A DNA stretch of 64,000 nucleotides, taken from NCBI GenBank assembly GCA_030067915.1, contig JASGCC010000061.1:434001-498000 (forward strand), given 5' to 3'. How positions within the stretch are numbered: position 1 is the stretch's first letter; each line of letters starts with the position of its first letter. Under the pieces are notes generated by a model. The model did not search any database and had not been told where the DNA came from. It was given only the letters and a program-made list of their open reading frames with translations. Of this stretch, positions 59,259 through 64,000 are shown one piece after another. A program made the translations under genes and the position numbers. This stretch comes from Hydractinia echinata. Its lineage: Eukaryota > Cnidaria > Hydrozoa > Anthoathecata > Hydractiniidae.

Positions 59259-61362
59259 TTTTTAATATTTTGGCTAGCGTTTAAATGAAATTTAGGCAGG
59301 GCAGGAGTAAAGTGAGTTTTTAAAAATGAATAGTGTGTTTAACCCGGCCGCAGAGAAGCTTAGAGATTCATGAAATTTGTAACTATTTTTTATATTTTAT
59401 TTTTTATATATTTCAATTTTTCTAGCTAAAAAGGAAGCTTTGAAATTAAATTAAGAGTTACAAGGGATAAAGGTAGAAAAATTTAAGACTGCCTTCTTGT
59501 GAATATTCATCAACACACAAAATTTTCCACAGTACAGTTGATACAGTACCGCTATCAGGAAGCCTAACATCGTGATCGTGTATCATGTGCGACACCTACG
59601 ATCCACGATCCTATCGTGTCTGTCATGATTATAAAAATATTAGATAGTAGATCGCGAAACTATCATGATGATCATGTTCATCGCGATGGATCATGAAAAC
59701 CACGATAGTTTCGCGATGGAAATCACGATTCGTTTATGCAAATTTTTGTTTTTCTTTGATCTGCAAAAGCTCTCCTAAATTATTAGAGTTGCAAAATACA
59801 AATGATTTAAGAAGGCTTTGCAGCGCTTAGAGTTAACACAAATCTTTTTTTAGAAGCCTATTTAATTGATTTGTTTTTACTTATGGCTGCACTAATTATT
59901 ATAGATGTGGTTAAAGGAATACGGCGAATTATTATATCTTGTGCTCAGTAGCTTTTTAATACCTTTAAAATTCAGGCTTTTTAACTTTAAGCTTTTTATA
60001 GTCGTTTTTTAAAAATTAAACTTAAAAAAATAACTAAACAAAATAATTAAAACATTAAAAAAAATCATTAACAATAACAGAATATTATTTTAAGTAATGA
60101 TTTTCATGATCCATCGCTAGCGTTGTTATCAGCCACCGTTCAACTTCGTAATTAATTTACATTAAATATTTTTAGTTGCTCAAGTATTTTTTGGACAAGG
60201 GTTTTAATTCCCAGCCATGAACGTGAACATTGATAGAACATACCCTTCAAGTGTTCCCAAGCTGAAATTAATAATTTCTGTGCAGTGTACAGGAGTAAAG
60301 GAATTGTATTTTTACTTCTCCTTCTTAAAATTTTTTTAAAGTTTTAAGATTTTAAAGATTTAAGATCGCCAGCGTGGAAACTTTGATTTATCGCCTGCGT
60401 AAAATTTTAATTTCCAGCTAAATTTTTTTCCTTTAAGTTTCCTTTAAGGCTATAAGTATTTAATAATTTTTGTTTTGAGTAAATATAGTTTCTACAAGTG
60501 AATGTATTTTTATAACTGGTTTTACGCTGCACACTTGCCGCCCTGCTCCAGTTGAACATGATACATTTACGGCATTATTTGATAACATATTATGTTTAAA
60601 AGAACGCCTTCATTATTTGATGTGCCACAAATACGTAGTTATTATCAACTTTTGATATCTTAAACGTTAAAAATGGCGCCTGGACTAAATTTATACTTGA
60701 GACAACGTATTGTAAATCTCGCTAATTTAGGAATTAAATTGATAGTTTTTATTCACAAACAGACCAACCCTATTTTTAGCACTCATATGACTCTAACACC
60801 ACATATTTACCTGACACCTCCCAAGATCAGCCGTTAATGTTCTGTCCCGTCTTTAAACGCAGGCCCAGCTATCAACGCTTGGCAGATCTGTTTGTAAACA
60901 GGGTGGCTAACATTGAAAGTTGTGTTATAGTTGTGTCACCTATTACAACTGCTTGTTTTCGAATAAAAACTCTTGTGTTTAAAGATGGGTTACTTATCCT
61001 AATTGTCAACTGCTTGTTCTTATACAAGTTTTTGAATAAAATATCCCCAACTTTTAACGCTTGTTCTTATATGAGTTTTTAAATGATAAATCCAGTGTTT
61101 GAAGATATATCACCCATCCAATTTTTCAACGGCTTGTTTTATTGGAGTTTTCGAATTAAAAAGGAGTGATGGTTTAAATAAAATAAAAGTAGTAATGATT
61201 GAAACTTATTGTGCATTTCAAAAATTTAAGGCCGGCGCAAATCAAACATTTCTTAGTTTTGGAAAGCAATTTTAATTATTGTATGTTTTGACTCACATTT
61301 TGAAAAGTGTTGACAAAAGCTTTTTTTTTTTTTTTTTTTACTAATTTATATAAATTTAAAAT
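59259..61362. repeat. Duplicated block, copy 2, with a 1.2 kb insertion
   Basis: 59259-59545 matches 51853-52315 (with a shorter middle), and 60745-61362 matches 52420-52910. The intervening 59546-60744 is absent from copy 1. It carries many CGTGATC/GATCATG words (59568-59730) and ends with related GATCCATCG words (about 60108-60135), so it may be a separate inserted element. No coding sequence recognised. Confidence 0.65.
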
Positions 61363-62431
61363 AATGGACTTTAATGGTTAAAAATTATTTAAACTTGAAA
61401 ACAAAGCCTGAAAATCAATAATTACATTTAATTTCTTTCTAATAAGATTCTGTCCAGATTTTTTGCTAAACGCCAAAGCCTTTAGTTAGGATGGAGGGGT
61501 TGACAAATAGGTATACAATGTTGAAAGATTGGACCATCGTTGAAAAGTTGTACTGTCCTGTGTGCAATTGGAACACATTAGAAGATGGTCATTTTGTGTG
61601 TTGCTGAACCGCATTTAATTTCTGTTCTCAAGAAACCAAAAATCAAAGAGTACCAAAATCTTTCAAATAATGCAAATCAATGGAGGAAATAATTAAACTT
61701 TGTGATGGAATACCACCATTCTTATAGTTATTAAGAATTATACCTGTCAGCAAGTGGTTGAAGCAGAAACAATTCTGGCTGTATGTCTGACAAAAGCAGT
61801 TTTTTTTTTAAGTTAAAAAGATACATTTTTGTCATGTGATTTAACAATGATGTCATTTTTTTTTTTATTTTCACCTTTGTAATATATTATTGAGCTTAAA
61901 AGGGAATCAAGTTTTATTTAAATTACTTCTGTGACTCACATTTTATTGCGCAAGAAAGAGAAATAAGGTATAAATGGCCTGGAAGGATTAAAGGGTTAAC
62001 AGATCTCCCTAAAAACAAACAGAAATGAGTGGGCTATCGAAAATCTCCTGGCACTAATGGCTAGCTGGCTTGCAACAATGCTCTTTCTCTCTCTAAAGCT
62101 GTGCTACCTATGAATGTTTCTAAAATTTCTGGGATTATTTATATTCCTTTTAAATTTATATCCTCCAGTCATTAAATTTTAAGAATCTACTTTATATTTC
62201 TAATTTCAGCCTTGATTAAATCTTATATAAATTTTATCCAAATGTTGAATAAACTATTAAAAACATTTGAACTAGAAGGTACAGTCGATGATGCACCAAC
62301 TTTTAATATAATTGACAATATTAATGAATCTTCTTACACCTATCTCCAATGAAATATTAAAGAATTAAATTATGTAGACCAATCTTGTGATGTTTTCATC
62401 GTCAATGAAAATTGACTTGTTTCATGTTTAG
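61363..62431. other. Probable intronic or 5' region of the coiled-coil gene
   Basis: No convincing exon before 62432. Poly-T runs only. Confidence 0.3.
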
Positions 62432-63303
62432 ATGACAGAATATGAGGCAAGAGTAACAGCTGCAGAGCAAAAGAGAGATGAAACGTTAGAAAAGGTATGT
62501 GTTTATTAAAAAAAATTTGTTTTGAGTGATGCATATATATACTGTATAAACGTTGAGCATACCTCTTTCTCTTTAGTTGGAGAAATTAGAAATTGCATGT
62601 CAGGATAAGGATGAAGCAATTAATGCTTTGCGAGAAGAAAATTGCGAGATTGGTAATGTTACCTTCTAATGGTTTTGAAGTTCTAGTTTATATTACTTTT
62701 TTTTTCTTTTTTTTTTATGTATATATACAAGTGTTAAATAATCTGATGGTTGGTGGTATTTGTTCTTAATATTCCTTTAATAATAGAGAGAAGAAAGGAA
62801 CAATTTCTTGTTGATAGATGAAGAAAAAATGGAGAAAATTAAAGAATGGGTGCAAGTGAAGTTCACTGAGGTATACTACTTATTCTAAAAAAATTGTCTA
62901 CCTAATCACAATTCAAGTTTTTGTTACTTTCTTTTTAAGTAAGTAGTTCTTCTACTTACTTTTTATTACTTAGTGTCGAAAAAATTAATTTCCCATTTTG
63001 TGTGTTTGTGAAAATGTTTGTATATGTAACAAGCAGTACTCAAAACACTGATGAAAAAAAGATATGGTAAGTTAATGGAAACTGGAACACTTTTTATAGA
63101 AACTGTAACATTGTTTCCTTGAAATTTCAAGTAATTACTAAAGCACCAAAGGTTCAGTTTTTGAAAACCTAAAGCTGTATGTTCTATTGTATTATGATTA
63201 TATTTTGATCATTATTTTGATCATATTTTGGTGCATTTAGCTCTTCCGGGAGTTGGAAAAAGTTAAAGTAGAACGAGACGAGCTTCAAAAAAGTGTGATA
63301 GAG
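62432..63303 (+). CDS. Coiled-coil protein, partial (PLEKHH/MAX-1-like N-terminal region)
   Basis: Four small exons join in phase with GT/AG borders: 62432-62494 (MTEYEARVTAAEQKRDETLE), 62577-62652 (LEKLEIACQDKDEAINALRE), 62791-62870 (EERNNFLLIDEEKMEKIKEW) and 63241-63303 (LFRELEKVKVERDELQKSVI). The third exon uses the last of three overlapping AGs; the two earlier ones meet stops. The product is a strongly heptad-patterned, charged coiled coil. The block EKIKEWVQVKFTEL resembles the KIKEWVxxKLxxLE segment I associate with the N-terminal coiled coil of PLEKHH1/2 and worm MAX-1 (PH-MyTH4-FERM proteins). That identity is tentative because those domains would lie beyond the window. The first ATG at 62432 directly follows an AG, so it may be internal rather than the start. 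Confidence 0.6.
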
Positions 63304-63415
63304 GTTAGTTCTGTTACAGTTTGTCTAACACTCTCCCTTCAAGATGACAATTTTTTCTGGAAAAATAGTTTATTCTCCTTTACAGTAACGCTGCTGCCAC
63401 TGCATTTGCTAATGT

Positions 63416-63462
63416 ACATCCACTTTGCCTGTCACTTAATAAGTGACAGGCAAAGTGGATGT
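63416..63462. repeat. Perfect hairpin, 22 bp arms, 3 nt loop
   Basis: ACATCCACTTTGCCTGTCAC and its exact complement are separated by a 3-base AAT loop. It lies in an intron of the coiled-coil gene, with no adjacent element ends. Confidence 0.8.
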
Positions 63463-64000
63463 AACCAATAAGTGGTTTACTTGGTTTAGCTTTTAAAATG
63501 AGATCTAAAAGTAAGCAACAAATAAGTGACAAATTATAGTGATCTTTTTTTCATCACTGCATTGATTTAAATTAGTTTACAATGTGTGGTTTGTTCTAAC
63601 TTAATTCTAGTTGGACCTTTAGATGCCAAAAAAGATATCTTTTTAAATATGATTCTACTAAATTTGATAGGCCGTTAAAATTGCACTTAATTGGGCAGGC
63701 AAACAATTATGAGCATATTATCAGGTTTTATAGGTTTTGATTTCCAAATGAATGATCTGTCCATATAAAACCCCAGGATTTGTGGCCATGTTCCCTGTTT
63801 TGCTTTAATCTTGAAGTGCTGTTTAAAGTAATGTAAGGATCATGTGCTTTTCACAAACCATTTTTGATGATGCCATCAGCCAGTTTATATACAAAAAAAA
63901 GAATTTCAGAAATATTTTTACCTGCTGGCTGTATTGTGCAGAGCTTGATACCAATATTTTTGCTTGTTCTAAGTTATTTTCCCTCAAATTTATAAGTGCA
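63463..64000. other. Intronic tail of the window
   Basis: No further exon of the coiled-coil gene recognised before the window ends. Confidence 0.35.

Noticed and set aside
61505..61605. Cys-containing frame near CCTGTGTGCAATTGG as an upstream exon of the coiled-coil gene
   Set aside because: No clean acceptor/donor pair and no phase match with the exon at 62432.

Overview
The window is AT-rich animal DNA with spliced genes and a very heavy load of transposon relics. It has tRNA-derived SINEs, Helitron ends, Harbinger, Tigger-like and other terminal-inverted-repeat elements, and LINE and Penelope-type fragments. It also has a PAN/EGF secreted gene family and a Src-type kinase. Together these fit a cnidarian, perhaps a hydrozoan. 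That placement is an inference from style and content, not a proof.

Layout. 0-2.1 kb holds a broken tyrosine-recombinase gene, interrupted by a 428 bp Harbinger-type MITE. 3.0-7.0 kb is a small three-exon gene ending in a SANT/Myb-like domain. 7.2-19 kb is gene-poor: a Penelope-like fragment, a degenerate minisatellite, a SINE whose (CTTA)n tail has grown to about 310 bp, one terminal exon of a secreted-protein family (11.2-11.6 kb), MITEs, Helitron ends and a fold-back element. 20-35 kb holds two more copies of that family (signal peptide + PAN-like exon, 85 bp EGF-like exon, terminal exon with an unrecognised domain). These alternate with a decayed Harbinger transposase (25.5-28 kb), Tigger-type repeats and a near-identical repeat pair. 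36-44 kb contains dispersed repeats and a single-exon, 12-TM major-facilitator gene on the minus strand. 44.5-49.3 kb is a complete eight-exon Rab GTPase on the minus strand, with a LINE fragment in an intron. 53.5-58.1 kb is a three-exon Src-type tyrosine kinase. 62.4-63.3 kb starts a coiled-coil gene resembling the PLEKHH/MAX-1 N-terminus, which runs off the window.

Most notable points. (1) The family at 11, 22 and 34 kb looks like a tandem array with roughly an 11-12 kb period, and each copy is defective in a different way. (2) The Src-type gene has an in-frame TGA in its SH2 domain, an altered glycine loop, HGD instead of HRD, and no C-terminal regulatory tyrosine. An in-frame downstream splice acceptor could skip the stop, but only by removing the SH2 phosphotyrosine-binding core. 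(3) Helitron-type elements range from about 0.7 kb down to roughly 92 bp with both ends recognisable. No prokaryotic features, CRISPR arrays or rRNA genes were seen. The tRNA-like sequences are all SINE heads.
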